This document shows, piece after piece, positions 39,003 through 48,807 of a stretch of 64,000 nt of DNA. The stretch is taken from assembly GCF_030655415.1 (NCBI RefSeq), contig NZ_JAURVN010000015.1:372001-436000 (forward strand). Direction: 5' to 3'. The translations under genes and the position numbers were made by a program. The first letter of the stretch is position 1; every line of letters starts with the position of its first letter. A model generated the notes under the pieces. The model did no database searches. It saw nothing but the letters and a program-made list of their open reading frames with translations, and was not told the DNA's origin. Source of the DNA: Herminiimonas sp. (GTDB lineage: Bacteria > Pseudomonadota > Gammaproteobacteria > Burkholderiales > Burkholderiaceae).

Positions 39003-40475
39003 ATGAAGCAATCCCTGCAGCTACGCGTTTCGCAACACCTGGCACTCACGCCACAATTACAGCAATCAATCCGCTTGCTGCAATTATCCACGCTAGAACT
39101 GCACCAAGAACTCGAACAAATTCTGGCAGATAATCCGCTGCTGGAACGCACTGACGATCCTCTCGATCACGCGATACGCTTATTAGCCGATGGCGCGATC
39201 GGTTCCACTGGCACCACTCCAGAAGGCGCGAGCGTAGAAGCGAATGCGCAAGTACCTGAGAGCGACACCAGCTTTGATGCGCCATCCGACGCACCCGAGT
39301 CATCCAACGGCGACGCCGAATGGAGTTTCGACGACGTAGCGCGCACATCGAAAGCACCCGAAGATGACGACGCGCGCCCGCAGCTCGAAGCGCACGAAAC
39401 AACCTTGCGTGAACATCTGCTGGAACAGATGCGCGTTACCGTTCGCGAGCGACGCGATCGCGCTTTGCTCGAATTAATTATCGATGCATTAAACGACAAC
39501 GGTTATCTGGAAGAAGAGCTAGAAGAAATTCATTCTCGCTTGCCAGAAGAGTTGGAAATCGAGTTAGAAGAATTGCAGATTGCACTTAACCTTCTGCAGA
39601 GTTTTGATCCACCTGGCGTAGGTGCACGCAACGCGTCTGAGTGTTTGGCACTGCAAATCAAGCGCATGCCAAAAGTAGCCATGGTCACACGTCGCATGGC
39701 ACTCGCAATTGTAGAAAATCATCTCACGCTGTTTGCGCAACGCGACTTCAACAAATTACGTAAAGCGCTGGATTGCGATGACGAAGATTTGCGCGAAGCA
39801 CAAGTCATCATCAAGCAATGCAATCCGCATCCGGGTGCGATCTTCGCCAGCGGCTCATCTGATTATGTAGTGCCAGACGTCATCGTCAAACGTACACGCA
39901 GCGGTTGGCAAGTCATGCTTAATCATGACGTCATGCCGCGCCTGCGCGTCAACAGCATGTACGCGAACATTTTGAAGCAAAGCAAAGGCGACGGATCGCT
40001 CGGCTCGCAGCTGCAAGAAGCAAAATGGTTGATCAAGAATATGCGTCAACGCTTCGATACTATCCTGCGTGTATCGCAGGCGATTGTAGAGCGGCAACGA
40101 AACTTTTTCTCGCATGGCGCTGTCGCGATGCGCCCACTTGTGTTGCGCGAAATAGCTGATACACTAGGTCTACACGAGAGCACTATTTCTCGTGTAACAA
40201 CGCAAAAGTACATGCTCACACCGCATGGAATGTTCGAATTGAAATATTTTTTCGGCAGCCATGTCGCAACGGAAACAGGTGGCGAAGCATCCTCCACCGC
40301 GATACGGGCGCTGATCAAACAACTGATAGGAGCTGAAAACCCGAAGATCCCATTCTCTGATAGCAAAATCGCAGAAATGCTGGCGGAACAAGGCATGGTT
40401 GTGGCGCGGCGCACAGTTGCAAAATACCGTGAAGCCTTGAAAATCCCACCAGTCAATTTGCGTAAATCGTTGTAG
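39003..40475 (+). CDS. rpoN: RNA polymerase sigma-54 factor
   Basis: RpoN directs transcription from -24/-12 promoters with activator ATPases. The 490-residue protein has the N-terminal Gln/Leu-rich activator region ([33 protein letters not shown]), an acidic linker rich in Asp/Glu/Ser (about 55-130), the core-binding domain (about 130-310), the HTH domain and the C-terminal RpoN box [10 protein letters not shown]. It starts 22 bp after lptB and is followed by hpf, the usual linkage. Whether the nearby pilus genes depend on it is not shown. Confidence 0.97.
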   Translation: MKQSLQLRVSQHLALTPQLQQSIRLLQLSTLELHQELEQILADNPLLERTDDPLDHAIRLLADGAIGSTGTTPEGASVEANAQVPESDTSFDAPSDAPESSNGDAEWSFDDVARTSKAPEDDDARPQLEAHETTLREHLLEQMRVTVRERRDRALLELIIDALNDNGYLEEELEEIHSRLPEELEIELEELQIALNLLQSFDPPGVGARNASECLALQIKRMPKVAMVTRRMALAIVENHLTLFAQRDFNKLRKALDCDDEDLREAQVIIKQCNPHPGAIFASGSSDYVVPDVIVKRTRSGWQVMLNHDVMPRLRVNSMYANILKQSKGDGSLGSQLQEAKWLIKNMRQRFDTILRVSQAIVERQRNFFSHGAVAMRPLVLREIADTLGLHESTISRVTTQKYMLTPHGMFELKYFFGSHVATETGGEASSTAIRALIKQLIGAENPKIPFSDSKIAEMLAEQGMVVARRTVAKYREALKIPPVNLRKSL

Positions 40476-40570
40476 AACTGTCCTTAGTAGTTTTTGTTAT
40501 ACCTTGCTGTGTTCTTGTGGCCAGGTAACAAGGCGCATGAACCTCCAGTGAATTATCATAGGAGCACTGT

Positions 40571-40924
40571 ATGAATCTCACAATCAGTGGACATCACCTC
40601 GAATTAACCCCAGCAATCCGCGAATATGTACAAGGAAAACTGGAGCGTATCAAACGACATTTCGATCACGTTATCGATATTGCAGTCATCCTGACTGTAG
40701 ACAATCTTCCCGAAAAAGAAAAACGCCAGAAAGCAGAAATCAACTTGCGCGTGAGAGGCAAGGATCTGCATGCGGAAAGCATAGCCGACAATTTGTATGC
40801 GGCGATTGACGCCTTGGTCGACAAACTCGATCGACAAGTCATCAAATACAAAACCAAACAGCAAGATCATCAACATGAGGCAATCAAACGATTACCGGAT
40901 GAATCGGACGCTGTCGCGCCTTAG
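40571..40924 (+). CDS. hpf: Ribosome hibernation promoting factor, short form
   Basis: HPF binds the 30S decoding region and helps form inactive ribosome dimers in stationary phase. At 117 residues this is a short HPF/YfiA-type domain, beginning [27 protein letters not shown], with a charged C-terminal tail. AGGAG lies six bases before the ATG. It follows rpoN, as in E. coli, and precedes a strong terminator, closing the operon. Confidence 0.95.
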   Translation: MNLTISGHHLELTPAIREYVQGKLERIKRHFDHVIDIAVILTVDNLPEKEKRQKAEINLRVRGKDLHAESIADNLYAAIDALVDKLDRQVIKYKTKQQDHQHEAIKRLPDESDAVAP

Positions 40925-40963
40925 GGTGCAATAACCTGATCGAGAAATCGGTCGTTAAAAATG

Positions 40964-40988
40964 AAGGGCGCAATTGCGCCCTTTTTTA
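40964..40988 (+). terminator. Rho-independent terminator after hpf
   Basis: AAGGGCGC / GCGCCCTT around the loop AATT, followed by TTTTTT, about 40 bp past the hpf stop. Confidence 0.9.
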
Positions 40989-41045
40989 TTGTTCACTCAG
41001 AAAAATAATCGCGTTGATACCTTTTCAAGAGGCTAATCGCATCAA

Positions 41046-41711
41046 CTATTGGTTGTCAAACCCATCATCTAATCTCACCTCAATTTTCAGTTGACTCTTT
41101 ACAGGCATCCCATCAATTTTTCCTGGCTGAAATTTTGATTTTGAAAACGTTTCCATAACCAATCGCTGATCGCTTTCCGACAACGGAGAATCATCAATGA
41201 AGATTTCATCAATCTGCCCCTCCTCATTTATCAACAACCTCAATACAGCTAATTGCGCAGATGCACTGTGCAATGAAAAAGCCAAGCTAGGAGAAAGATC
41301 TAGCTTAACTTGCGGCATCTCACTTAACTCATTCGCAGGAAAATAGTAAGGCTCTAAAGCCCGCACTATTGGAAACAATATATCCTCTTCTTTGGGGGCG
41401 TGTATTCTTTGAGTCTCTAGATCAAGAGTATCTTTTTCTGGCTTTTTAGAGCCTGTCAGGAATTTAGTTTGCGATAGAGATAAATGATCTGCAACTACCT
41501 CTACTTTTCCTTTGTGGTGGCCATTGAGTTTGGACGAGTTAACTGCACCAGGAACGACCGGCTTAACAAGCTCCGCAATTATCAATACAGATCCTTGCTG
41601 ATGCTTTGCATGAGCAACATCAATACGTCCGCTGCCAAACACAAAAACCATACATAAATGCGCCGCAGTGGAAATAAGCAAGCAGAAAATTCGAGAGGAA
41701 CGATTTTGCAA
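41046..41711 (-). CDS. Membrane-anchored protein with TonB-like C-terminal domain
   Basis: I do not recognise a named gene. The 221-residue protein has an N-terminal hydrophobic anchor (about 8-27), a polar Lys/His-rich spacer, and a C-terminal region (about 150-215: LRLLINEEGQIDEIFIDDSP ... KSKFQPGKIDGMPVKSQLKIEV). That region follows the TonB/energy-transducer pattern of a strand, an alternating helix and F-x-P-G-x-x-x-G-x-P-V-x-S. No ExbB/ExbD genes are adjacent, so it may be an accessory envelope protein rather than a true TonB. It lies downstream of pilY1 after a perfect 11-bp inverted repeat, and its DNA is notably A+T-rich for the window. Confidence 0.7.
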   Translation of the reverse strand: MQNRSSRIFCLLISTAAHLCMVFVFGSGRIDVAHAKHQQGSVLIIAELVKPVVPGAVNSSKLNGHHKGKVEVVADHLSLSQTKFLTGSKKPEKDTLDLETQRIHAPKEEDILFPIVRALEPYYFPANELSEMPQVKLDLSPSLAFSLHSASAQLAVLRLLINEEGQIDEIFIDDSPLSESDQRLVMETFSKSKFQPGKIDGMPVKSQLKIEVRLDDGFDNQ

Positions 41712-41751
41712 AAGACTTTTATACAGCGATCATCTAAGTAACGACAGACTT

Positions 41752-41782
41752 GATTACGGGATGATCAAATGATCCCGTAATC
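41752..41782 (-). repeat. Perfect inverted repeat after pilY1
   Basis: GATTACGGGAT (41752-41762) and ATCCCGTAATC (41772-41782) form an 11-bp perfect stem with a nine-base loop, eight bases past the pilY1 stop. No T run follows on the minus strand, so it may stabilise or attenuate the transcript or bind a protein rather than terminate it outright. Confidence 0.7.
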
Positions 41783-41790
41783 CTCTTTCT

Positions 41791-44700
41791 CTATTGGGCG
41801 TTCAAGACTCGCCAAGAAACTCGACGAGTACCACTGGCCGAAGGCGGATTTACTGGGGGAGTTATAACAATAGTTCCACCTAAATCGCTACCACTTGATG
41901 CCCCCGTTGATGTTCTAATTAATGCTCGTACTGTCCCATCAGCCTGCAATATCATCACTGGGCGTGTAACAAGACCCGAACCCAAACTAATACCACTCAC
42001 ACCATTTGATCCTTCGACTGCCCCACCGGTCAGGTAATTCAGCGCATAAACAAAACTGGCGGCCGTGCCCGTCGTTGCGCCACAGGCACTCACGGTCGAT
42101 GCTTGCGGCGTAATCGTCGTAAACAAAATAGTCCCCAAAGCAAGTGCGGGATCAGTGCTAGAACGTTCACCGCCAGTCAGAAAATCAACGTACCAACCAT
42201 TTTTGGTGTTCCAATCCACACTGTTGCTACTACTGGTACGCACTACCTGTTGAGGTATACAAACTGAAGTGGCAGTATTAGCAGGGCAAGTCGTGTTGGT
42301 AAATGTTTGAGCGACGAAATTATTACTCGTAGTACGTGGATTCCCTAAGGTGGTTGAGTTCAAATTGTCTTTGATTGCATAAAACGATTGCGTGTCAGCA
42401 TTAGCAACATCTGTAGTACCTAAGTAGCGTCCGGTCCCGACAAAAATTACAGGTTTTCCGCTAATAGTGGCCTGCACAGGCCTAGTCGTAATCGGCTGCG
42501 CATTCCCTGCCGCGTCTACCAAACTCACCAATAATTGTGCGTCGTAACCGGTTGCGCCAATATCTCCATTAATGTCAAACCGCCACAGATTTCCCAGCGT
42601 ATCACCACCGTATGCAGCCCTCGCTGTGTTATCTGTCGATGACTCGAGCACGTGTGCACTAATACGAGTCAAGCCGCTAGGCGTTGTTGCACTACCAACT
42701 CCGGTACTGATGTCTCTTATAATGTCGCCTGTATTTGCGTCAAGCACATACAATCGACCTTTTCCCACATCTGCCGCAACAGTTCCATCAGTATTGTTAT
42801 AACCGGAACTGATAAGGACCACCCATCTACCATCTCTAAGTTTAGTAATGGTTGGATTGCCATAGCTGTAACCAAGATTGGCATCGGTAAATTCCCACAA
42901 TAATGTCGGCGACCCTGGAGTAGTTATATCAAGTGCGTAATAACCTTTTCCACCCCGATTCAACCCACCAACCAAAATGGTTTTCCACTGCCCAGCCGTA
43001 CAAGTGGTTGGAGTAGTCAAGTTTGCGTTGGGGCAAATATCACCAGTCTCAGGCGAGTTATCGACAGAATATTGATGTTGAGTCGAATAGTTTTTATCAG
43101 CTAACTTATACAAATCCGGCAAGACCATTCCTGGAACATATGCCCATAACTCTTGCCCCGTAATCGCGTTAAAGGCATGCAACATACCGTCATTAGCACC
43201 CACATACACTGCACCCGCACGTGAAGACTTGTTTATCTTGAACTGGCTGTAATTAGCGTCTCGGTAGTTATATAAAGGCGTTTGTACATAGCGCGCCTCG
43301 GACGACACGATGTCACCTAAAACGTGAGTACGTTGTCGGAAATATCCTGTCGCACCACCTGCCTCATTACTGCGATCCCCACGCAGAAAATTAACCAATG
43401 CCTCCCCTGCTGCACCACCAGTTGCAATAGTGTTGTTGCTTTGCAGTGCAGTACTCAAACATGTCCCCCCAGCAGGAGAGCAAAACTGCGATAAACCCGA
43501 TCTTGGACTAGCTACATAAGTAACATACGGGGCAGTGAAATAGCTTTTCTGAGTATTTGATAAACTCGCCCACTCAAACGAAATCAACCCGCTCGCGCCT
43601 TTCGTATAGATAGTTCTTGCAGCAAGTGGTGTGGCCGGTACTAATGTCGTTGCGGCCTCATCGACATTTATCACTGCTGTGTTGCTCACATCCAAACCAC
43701 CTGCATTGAATGTTGCAGGTGAAACATATTCAGAATTGACCGAGTAACAGCTGCCACTTTGTCTAAACACACTGCCGACGACATATAATTTTCCTGCTGC
43801 CCATTCTGTTGTCGCACAATCGAGTAACTTCATAGATGACCAATTCTGGGCAGTCAACGACCCCGTAGCAGTAATCTGCTGACGAATAAGCTCCCCGTAC
43901 CATTCCACCGACTTGTAAGAAGAGCTGAACACGTAATTGTCGCTGGCACTTACGTTTGGATTGCTGCTCGCGGCCGCCGCGGCCGTACCAGGACGCGGGG
44001 TATTAGAGATTGTTGCCAACGCTTTAATCAAGCTACTCGATAGAGATGATGGATCCGCAGCACTAAAGTAAGTCCCATGCCCATTAATCGCGGTATGCCA
44101 CAAATCATCAATAGTGGTATTAGCATTCGCAACAGGCGCAGGCCAATTACACGCGCCACTGCTTTGCCAAGAGCAAACACCAGCGCTGGAACTTGTAGCA
44201 TTTCCCTTCAGCACATCGAAAAAATCACCGCTTGTGTCATTCCAATAATCTTGAGTATCAGTAGGCGCATAAACCATCTGCCCTTGAGCCCCTAAACCCA
44301 GCGTGAATGTCGTCATATGCTGCGCAGTTGCAACGTCCCGACCGTTTGATGGGACATTATTAGTGCACAGGTTATTTGGAGTCGTTGCTGGGGAAATAGT
44401 AGGTCCAACGCACGTTCCAGTTACATCGTCACCCGTTGCTGTTGAGTCGCGCAAATCGGTATTGTAGTAATAGGACGCTACGTCAGCGAGCGTATCCGAC
44501 GCGCCGCCATCAGTAGATCGATATGAACATGCCCTAGCAGTTGCCACCGTGTAATTAGGAGGAGCTGATTCCCTGATAGGAGTGCAGGAAGATGCATCCG
44601 AAGTACTCGTACTATACTGGCAATCTGTTGCATTGCTGATAGTCATATTGCCAGCATTTGGACTGAGATTCAAAGTACAACTAGACACATTTGTCCAAGC

Positions 44701-46473
44701 AGTCCAGTTATATCTGCAGGTGTTCGTATTCGCGTTACAAGTCGCAACGGTAGTCCAACCGCCCCCCGACCGTCTCTGAAGCGGGCCTGTGCGTTGCTGT
44801 AAAGTGCTGGTTGTGATTTGAAGTTGCGCGGCACCTCCGTCATAGTAAGGCCTAGATAACCCTACGTCTTGATTACCCACAGGAACACTGTCATCTAGTT
44901 TGAAGCCTGCGCCACCATTCCAAAACCCATCTGTAGATAAAATTGTATAGTTTTGTTGACACGAATACTGCATAGGATCAACAACCGTACTACCTTGGAA
45001 AGTTGTTCCATTCAGTTTTCCCGCGTACAAGCGACCAGCCTGCGACAGAGCGGAACGTAATCCGGTACCGTTACTCGGCTGCGCACTAATTAATTTGGTG
45101 TACCAATCGTATTTTTGGGCGCCGGTAAATTCAGCTAGATTAAGATAATCGCTATTGGTATTATTATTAATACTCATATAACCCAAACGAAACCGCGAAA
45201 CTCCACTGCTTATATCTGCTGCTGAATCAATCGTTGAAAATGCATTACTGGCAGATGTTTTCATCATCTGCATACGCGTCCGGTAATACGTCCACCAGTT
45301 CGCATAGTTCGTCATTTCTTCATTGTACGTACAGGTAGTGCCAACGCAGTCAGTACGAGTAGCGGCTTTACTACTGCTACCTGGATAAGGATAACTAGTA
45401 ATCTCCGGAGTAAGTACTGTGCGTCTATTTTCACCCCGGATAGTGGTACTTGCCACAGCAAACGCTGCAGCAGTCACGGTCATACCAGTTTTGGTCACCG
45501 CCGGCAAAGATGTGGTTGCACTAGGCGCAACAATTGTGACGACAGCACCAGACCTAGATGCACTGTAACCAATCACTTGGCAATTAGTACTCACCTTAGT
45601 AAGAGTACAAGCGTTGATGTTATCCACAATTCGCTGTGCAACAGTATTGGCATTATTACTACTGACCGTCGAAGCAGACAGAATTTCAGAGCCACCTACG
45701 GTGATATTACTCACAACAGTATTTGTTGAGCCGGAAACAGTAATTGTTGCAACCGGTGGCGAGGGTGCCCGCACCCAGTCATAGCCCGTACCAAAAGTTG
45801 CCCTGCAAGTGCTTAAAGCATTATTAGTGCACCAACGCACTGTCGCGGGATAAGGATAAGTCGTAGTAGGCGCTGTAGCTGCAACACATGTTTTTAAATT
45901 CGGCGCTGTGCAATATTCTCCTGGCACCATCGTATAAAAATATGGCGGCGTTGCAGTATTTGTGAGTAAGTCTGACGTAGTCGTGCTTTGAATACCGTAA
46001 GCGTCATCTTTAACAGCTTTCCAATTTCGTGCAGAAGTCGTGGCGGTATTGTCCCCACCTGTGGTCGCCGATACTCCAGTCTGACTTGGATAAGTAGTCG
46101 TGTTAATTACTCCAGTAGCCCCAACCGAAATTGGTGGCACATATTTAACTGCAGGGTTGTAATACATACCGTTATAAGCGGCATTGCGGAATAAATATTC
46201 AGCACGAGCAGAAGCTGGATCCTGACCAGTACTAGAGCAAGAAGAATTACGGGTTGAAACGCCAGCACAGGCCCAATCCGGCATGAAATCCCAGTCCATA
46301 CTGCCAGAATCATCAAGGATGAAAAAGACATTAGGCTTCACGTCCGTGGACGACGGTGCAGAATATGTATTCAACGGTGTTGTAGAGATGTCAGTTGCCG
46401 CCGCTGCAGAGCCGATAACAGCCCACACCATCAGCACAGCGCCGATTTTTTTGAGCGATTGATTATGGGGCAT
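41791..46473 (-). CDS. pilY1: Type IV pilus tip adhesin/assembly protein PilY1
   Basis: PilY1 (PilC) is a secreted, pilus-associated protein that promotes pilus extension and surface sensing. The 1560-residue protein has a signal peptide (about 1-25), a von Willebrand A-type domain with the MIDAS motif DDSGSM about 40 residues into the mature protein, a long Ser/Thr-rich region, and the conserved C-terminal beta-propeller (VYVGANDGMLHAFNAITGQELWAYVPG, LVGGLNRGGKGYYALDI). An RGD tripeptide at about 1031-1033 lies in FLRGDRSNE. The ATG at 46473 is chosen because AGGAG precedes it by seven bases. It follows pilX-pilW-pilV-fimT-pilE. Confidence 0.94.
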   Translation of the reverse strand: MPHNQSLKKIGAVLMVWAVIGSAAAATDISTTPLNTYSAPSSTDVKPNVFFILDDSGSMDWDFMPDWACAGVSTRNSSCSSTGQDPASARAEYLFRNAAYNGMYYNPAVKYVPPISVGATGVINTTTYPSQTGVSATTGGDNTATTSARNWKAVKDDAYGIQSTTTSDLLTNTATPPYFYTMVPGEYCTAPNLKTCVAATAPTTTYPYPATVRWCTNNALSTCRATFGTGYDWVRAPSPPVATITVSGSTNTVVSNITVGGSEILSASTVSSNNANTVAQRIVDNINACTLTKVSTNCQVIGYSASRSGAVVTIVAPSATTSLPAVTKTGMTVTAAAFAVASTTIRGENRRTVLTPEITSYPYPGSSSKAATRTDCVGTTCTYNEEMTNYANWWTYYRTRMQMMKTSASNAFSTIDSAADISSGVSRFRLGYMSINNNTNSDYLNLAEFTGAQKYDWYTKLISAQPSNGTGLRSALSQAGRLYAGKLNGTTFQGSTVVDPMQYSCQQNYTILSTDGFWNGGAGFKLDDSVPVGNQDVGLSRPYYDGGAAQLQITTSTLQQRTGPLQRRSGGGWTTVATCNANTNTCRYNWTAWTNVSSCTLNLSPNAGNMTISNATDCQYSTSTSDASSCTPIRESAPPNYTVATARACSYRSTDGGASDTLADVASYYYNTDLRDSTATGDDVTGTCVGPTISPATTPNNLCTNNVPSNGRDVATAQHMTTFTLGLGAQGQMVYAPTDTQDYWNDTSGDFFDVLKGNATSSSAGVCSWQSSGACNWPAPVANANTTIDDLWHTAINGHGTYFSAADPSSLSSSLIKALATISNTPRPGTAAAAASSNPNVSASDNYVFSSSYKSVEWYGELIRQQITATGSLTAQNWSSMKLLDCATTEWAAGKLYVVGSVFRQSGSCYSVNSEYVSPATFNAGGLDVSNTAVINVDEAATTLVPATPLAARTIYTKGASGLISFEWASLSNTQKSYFTAPYVTYVASPRSGLSQFCSPAGGTCLSTALQSNNTIATGGAAGEALVNFLRGDRSNEAGGATGYFRQRTHVLGDIVSSEARYVQTPLYNYRDANYSQFKINKSSRAGAVYVGANDGMLHAFNAITGQELWAYVPGMVLPDLYKLADKNYSTQHQYSVDNSPETGDICPNANLTTPTTCTAGQWKTILVGGLNRGGKGYYALDITTPGSPTLLWEFTDANLGYSYGNPTITKLRDGRWVVLISSGYNNTDGTVAADVGKGRLYVLDANTGDIIRDISTGVGSATTPSGLTRISAHVLESSTDNTARAAYGGDTLGNLWRFDINGDIGATGYDAQLLVSLVDAAGNAQPITTRPVQATISGKPVIFVGTGRYLGTTDVANADTQSFYAIKDNLNSTTLGNPRTTSNNFVAQTFTNTTCPANTATSVCIPQQVVRTSSSNSVDWNTKNGWYVDFLTGGERSSTDPALALGTILFTTITPQASTVSACGATTGTAASFVYALNYLTGGAVEGSNGVSGISLGSGLVTRPVMILQADGTVRALIRTSTGASSGSDLGGTIVITPPVNPPSASGTRRVSWRVLNAQ

Positions 46474-46550
46474 TTCGATCTCCTGAATTTGAAGCATATT
46501 TTGCGGCGTGCGCAATTGCCAATATGGTTGGGTTATTGCTGCCTCACCCA

Positions 46551-47159
46551 TTACATTGAGGCCATTGCTTGAACATAGCTGACGGTATTTCGTGGTCCGA
46601 CGATACGGACAGTAATTCTGTAATAAACAACCGATGGGGCATTAAGCTGAATTTCTTGATTTTCATTATTCCCTGTAGCCGCAGTCACCACCGGCGATGC
46701 AATACACGAACCGCCCGATGTCTTGCCACCGGCGTTATTGCACATACGGTCAATTACGTAAGAAATCTTGTTACCAGCCTCGTCTGCGGCGCCGTTGTTC
46801 AAATCAAATTTTCTGGCAGCTAAGGTTGCAGCCCAATAAGCATCCCACGACTGTCCTGCAGCCGGGCTATGTGACGCGGCACTGCCATTTGCGGCGTACC
46901 CGTTCCCCGAACTGTCCGCCTCCAAAGTTGCTGCACTTGCTCCAGCTAAAAATGCAATTGCGGCTTCAACACCCGCGTCACCAGATCGGGTTGCAGCCTG
47001 TTGGAAAGCTAAATTTCCCGCAATCAAATTATTCGTATCCACCGAGCGCATTAATGCAATGCCGGCGAGCGTCATCGCTACCAACACAATAAGAGCAATG
47101 ATCAGAACTACACCCGACTGCCTTGAGCGCCGCATTGGAGAGAAAGCTTTGATTAACAT
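46551..47159 (-). CDS. pilX: Minor pilin/assembly protein PilX
   Basis: PilX is a minor pilin incorporated at the pilus tip with PilV, PilW and PilY1. The N-terminus has the prepilin-like RRSRQSGVVLIIALIVLVAMTLAGIALMRSVDTNN, a hydrophobic alpha-helix matching the PilX_N family. The rest is Ala/Ser/Asn-rich and may carry disulphides (Cys in MCNNAGG and GSCIAS). The ATG at 47159 overlaps the pilW stop by seven bases; other in-frame starts exist at 47180 and further downstream. The C-terminal end is about 80 bp before the pilY1 ATG. Confidence 0.88.
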   Translation of the reverse strand: MLIKAFSPMRRSRQSGVVLIIALIVLVAMTLAGIALMRSVDTNNLIAGNLAFQQAATRSGDAGVEAAIAFLAGASAATLEADSSGNGYAANGSAASHSPAAGQSWDAYWAATLAARKFDLNNGAADEAGNKISYVIDRMCNNAGGKTSGGSCIASPVVTAATGNNENQEIQLNAPSVVYYRITVRIVGPRNTVSYVQAMASM

Positions 47160-48304
47160 CCTGTCGGCACTCCCATCCACGTAACGTTTCGAATCGGGAC
47201 TACGGTCTGTGAAACTTTATAACGATAGTGCTTCCAAGGCTCATCTAGGGCGGCATCTGGACCCAAGGTTCCCGTGGCAGCAACAATGGGAGCACCCGCG
47301 TTACCATCCCAAGTAGGGGCATTTACCAGATTATTCACATTCAACGAGGTTGTCGTAACAAGCCCTTTTTCAAATTGATTGCTACGTGCCACCACAGCTA
47401 TTCTTACTGCAGAGGTTCTTGACCAACCGCAAGTGGCCGGTATGCCACTTGCATCTGCGGCACTGCCTGGCGTAATTTGATCAAACACATCAGGAACTGC
47501 ATCCATCGTCGCGGTAGTATCGCGAGCGTACTGCGCTTTCAAGCTGACAATATTGCTAGCGAGGGGTACCCATATCGCTGGATTTGCCTTATTAGCATCC
47601 AGACCGCAATCGTTGAGCATGTAATCGCATACGGTAAGACTCCCGCCGCGAACAGCATAGGCACGCACCGTGGGAGATGGTCCGAGGTTATAAAGTATCG
47701 TTCCCACCGCCCCAGTTGCTGCGGTTACTGTATTTGTAGCGACAGCAGTGATACGATCTACAATCAAGGTGCCACACGTAGCTGGAGGAGTAGGTCCAGC
47801 GATTACCTTGTCCCCAACGCCGACTACACCAGCTGTGAATGAACTTGGCATTTGAACCGTATAGACGGCAGAAGCTTGCGCAGTAATGGTATTGCCTTGA
47901 GGCTGCCCATTTCCATTCCCGAACAGAATTAACAAGCGATCAGTATTCGGGTCACCTGCCGGAATAATTGTAGTAGCTGGATTAATCGTTACAGGCGCCA
48001 AAGGCACAGCCGTTGCTATGGTCGCTCCCGACGCTACAGACCAAGTCACGTTGCAGTTGAACATACTTGGCGCAACAAAACCATAACCCGCCTGTCCTAT
48101 GTCGCGCTGTAACTGATAAATCATCAAAGCGCCATTACTTTGCGCATCACCGCCACTCGTAGTAGTACGTTTGCGCCCTTCCGAAAGTGCAAACACTTGC
48201 AAGATAACGATGACAGCCAACATGCCGATAGCGACGCCAACCATGATTTCCACCAAACTGAAACCAGCAGTACGGCGCATAGAAAATTTCGACATCTTCA
48301 ACAA
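47153..48304 (-). CDS. pilW: Minor pilin/assembly protein PilW
   Basis: PilW is a minor pilin with a type IV prepilin leader: MRRTAGFSLVEIMVGVAIGMLAVIVILQVFALSE, cleaved before the Phe by PilD, with Glu5 conserved. The following 340 residues fit the PilW family (SNGALMIYQLQRDIGQAGYG). The likely start is a TTG at 48304 preceded by GGAG at six bases; an ATG at 48295 is possible. It ends in GVPTGC and overlaps pilX slightly, implying coupled translation. Confidence 0.9.
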   Translation of the reverse strand: MLKMSKFSMRRTAGFSLVEIMVGVAIGMLAVIVILQVFALSEGRKRTTTSGGDAQSNGALMIYQLQRDIGQAGYGFVAPSMFNCNVTWSVASGATIATAVPLAPVTINPATTIIPAGDPNTDRLLILFGNGNGQPQGNTITAQASAVYTVQMPSSFTAGVVGVGDKVIAGPTPPATCGTLIVDRITAVATNTVTAATGAVGTILYNLGPSPTVRAYAVRGGSLTVCDYMLNDCGLDANKANPAIWVPLASNIVSLKAQYARDTTATMDAVPDVFDQITPGSAADASGIPATCGWSRTSAVRIAVVARSNQFEKGLVTTTSLNVNNLVNAPTWDGNAGAPIVAATGTLGPDAALDEPWKHYRYKVSQTVVPIRNVTWMGVPTGC

Positions 48305-48314
48305 TTTAATCTCC

Positions 48315-48800
48315 TCACCGTATCTGCGCGACGGTGACGTATTTATGGGCGTCTTGGGATGGATCTCCGGGCGCTAGCCAGAAAATTGTTACCGTTACCG
48401 TCCCATCGTTTGTAGTTCCGATTGCAGTAACGTCTACCGTCGGCTGATTCACGTCATCGCTAATTCCCGGCAGAGCATTTGCAACAGCAGCCTTCCAGTT
48501 AGTAAGGGCAGCGGATGCAGTGGATGTGGATGTATCGAAGTTTGCTTTCAAGCCAGTTGCAGCTGCAGCTGGTGTCACTGTAGATCTCCGGTCTAAATTT
48601 ACCCACATCGTCCCCAATAACTGACTTGCCAATAAGCTGGCATCCGAACGATACTTTGCATCTGTTACCTGTTTTACTGAGACTGCCTGCATACCAACCA
48701 ATGCAAGTATGCCAAGAGAAAAAACAAGAATGGCAATCAGGCCTTCTAGCAACATCATGCCGGATTGCTTCTTCAACAATGTGGTGGATTGCATAGACAT
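48315..48800 (-). CDS. pilV: Minor pilin PilV
   Basis: PilV is a minor pilin that primes pilus assembly. The 161-residue protein has the prepilin cleavage region KKQSGMMLLEGLIAILVFSLGILALVGMQ with Glu at the conserved fifth position of the mature protein. The remainder has the PilV pattern (ASLLASQLLGTMWVNLDRR). AAGG precedes the ATG by five bases. Only about ten bases separate it from pilW. Confidence 0.9.
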   Translation of the reverse strand: MSMQSTTLLKKQSGMMLLEGLIAILVFSLGILALVGMQAVSVKQVTDAKYRSDASLLASQLLGTMWVNLDRRSTVTPAAAATGLKANFDTSTSTASAALTNWKAAVANALPGISDDVNQPTVDVTAIGTTNDGTVTVTIFWLAPGDPSQDAHKYVTVAQIR

Positions 48801-48807
48801 AATTGCC

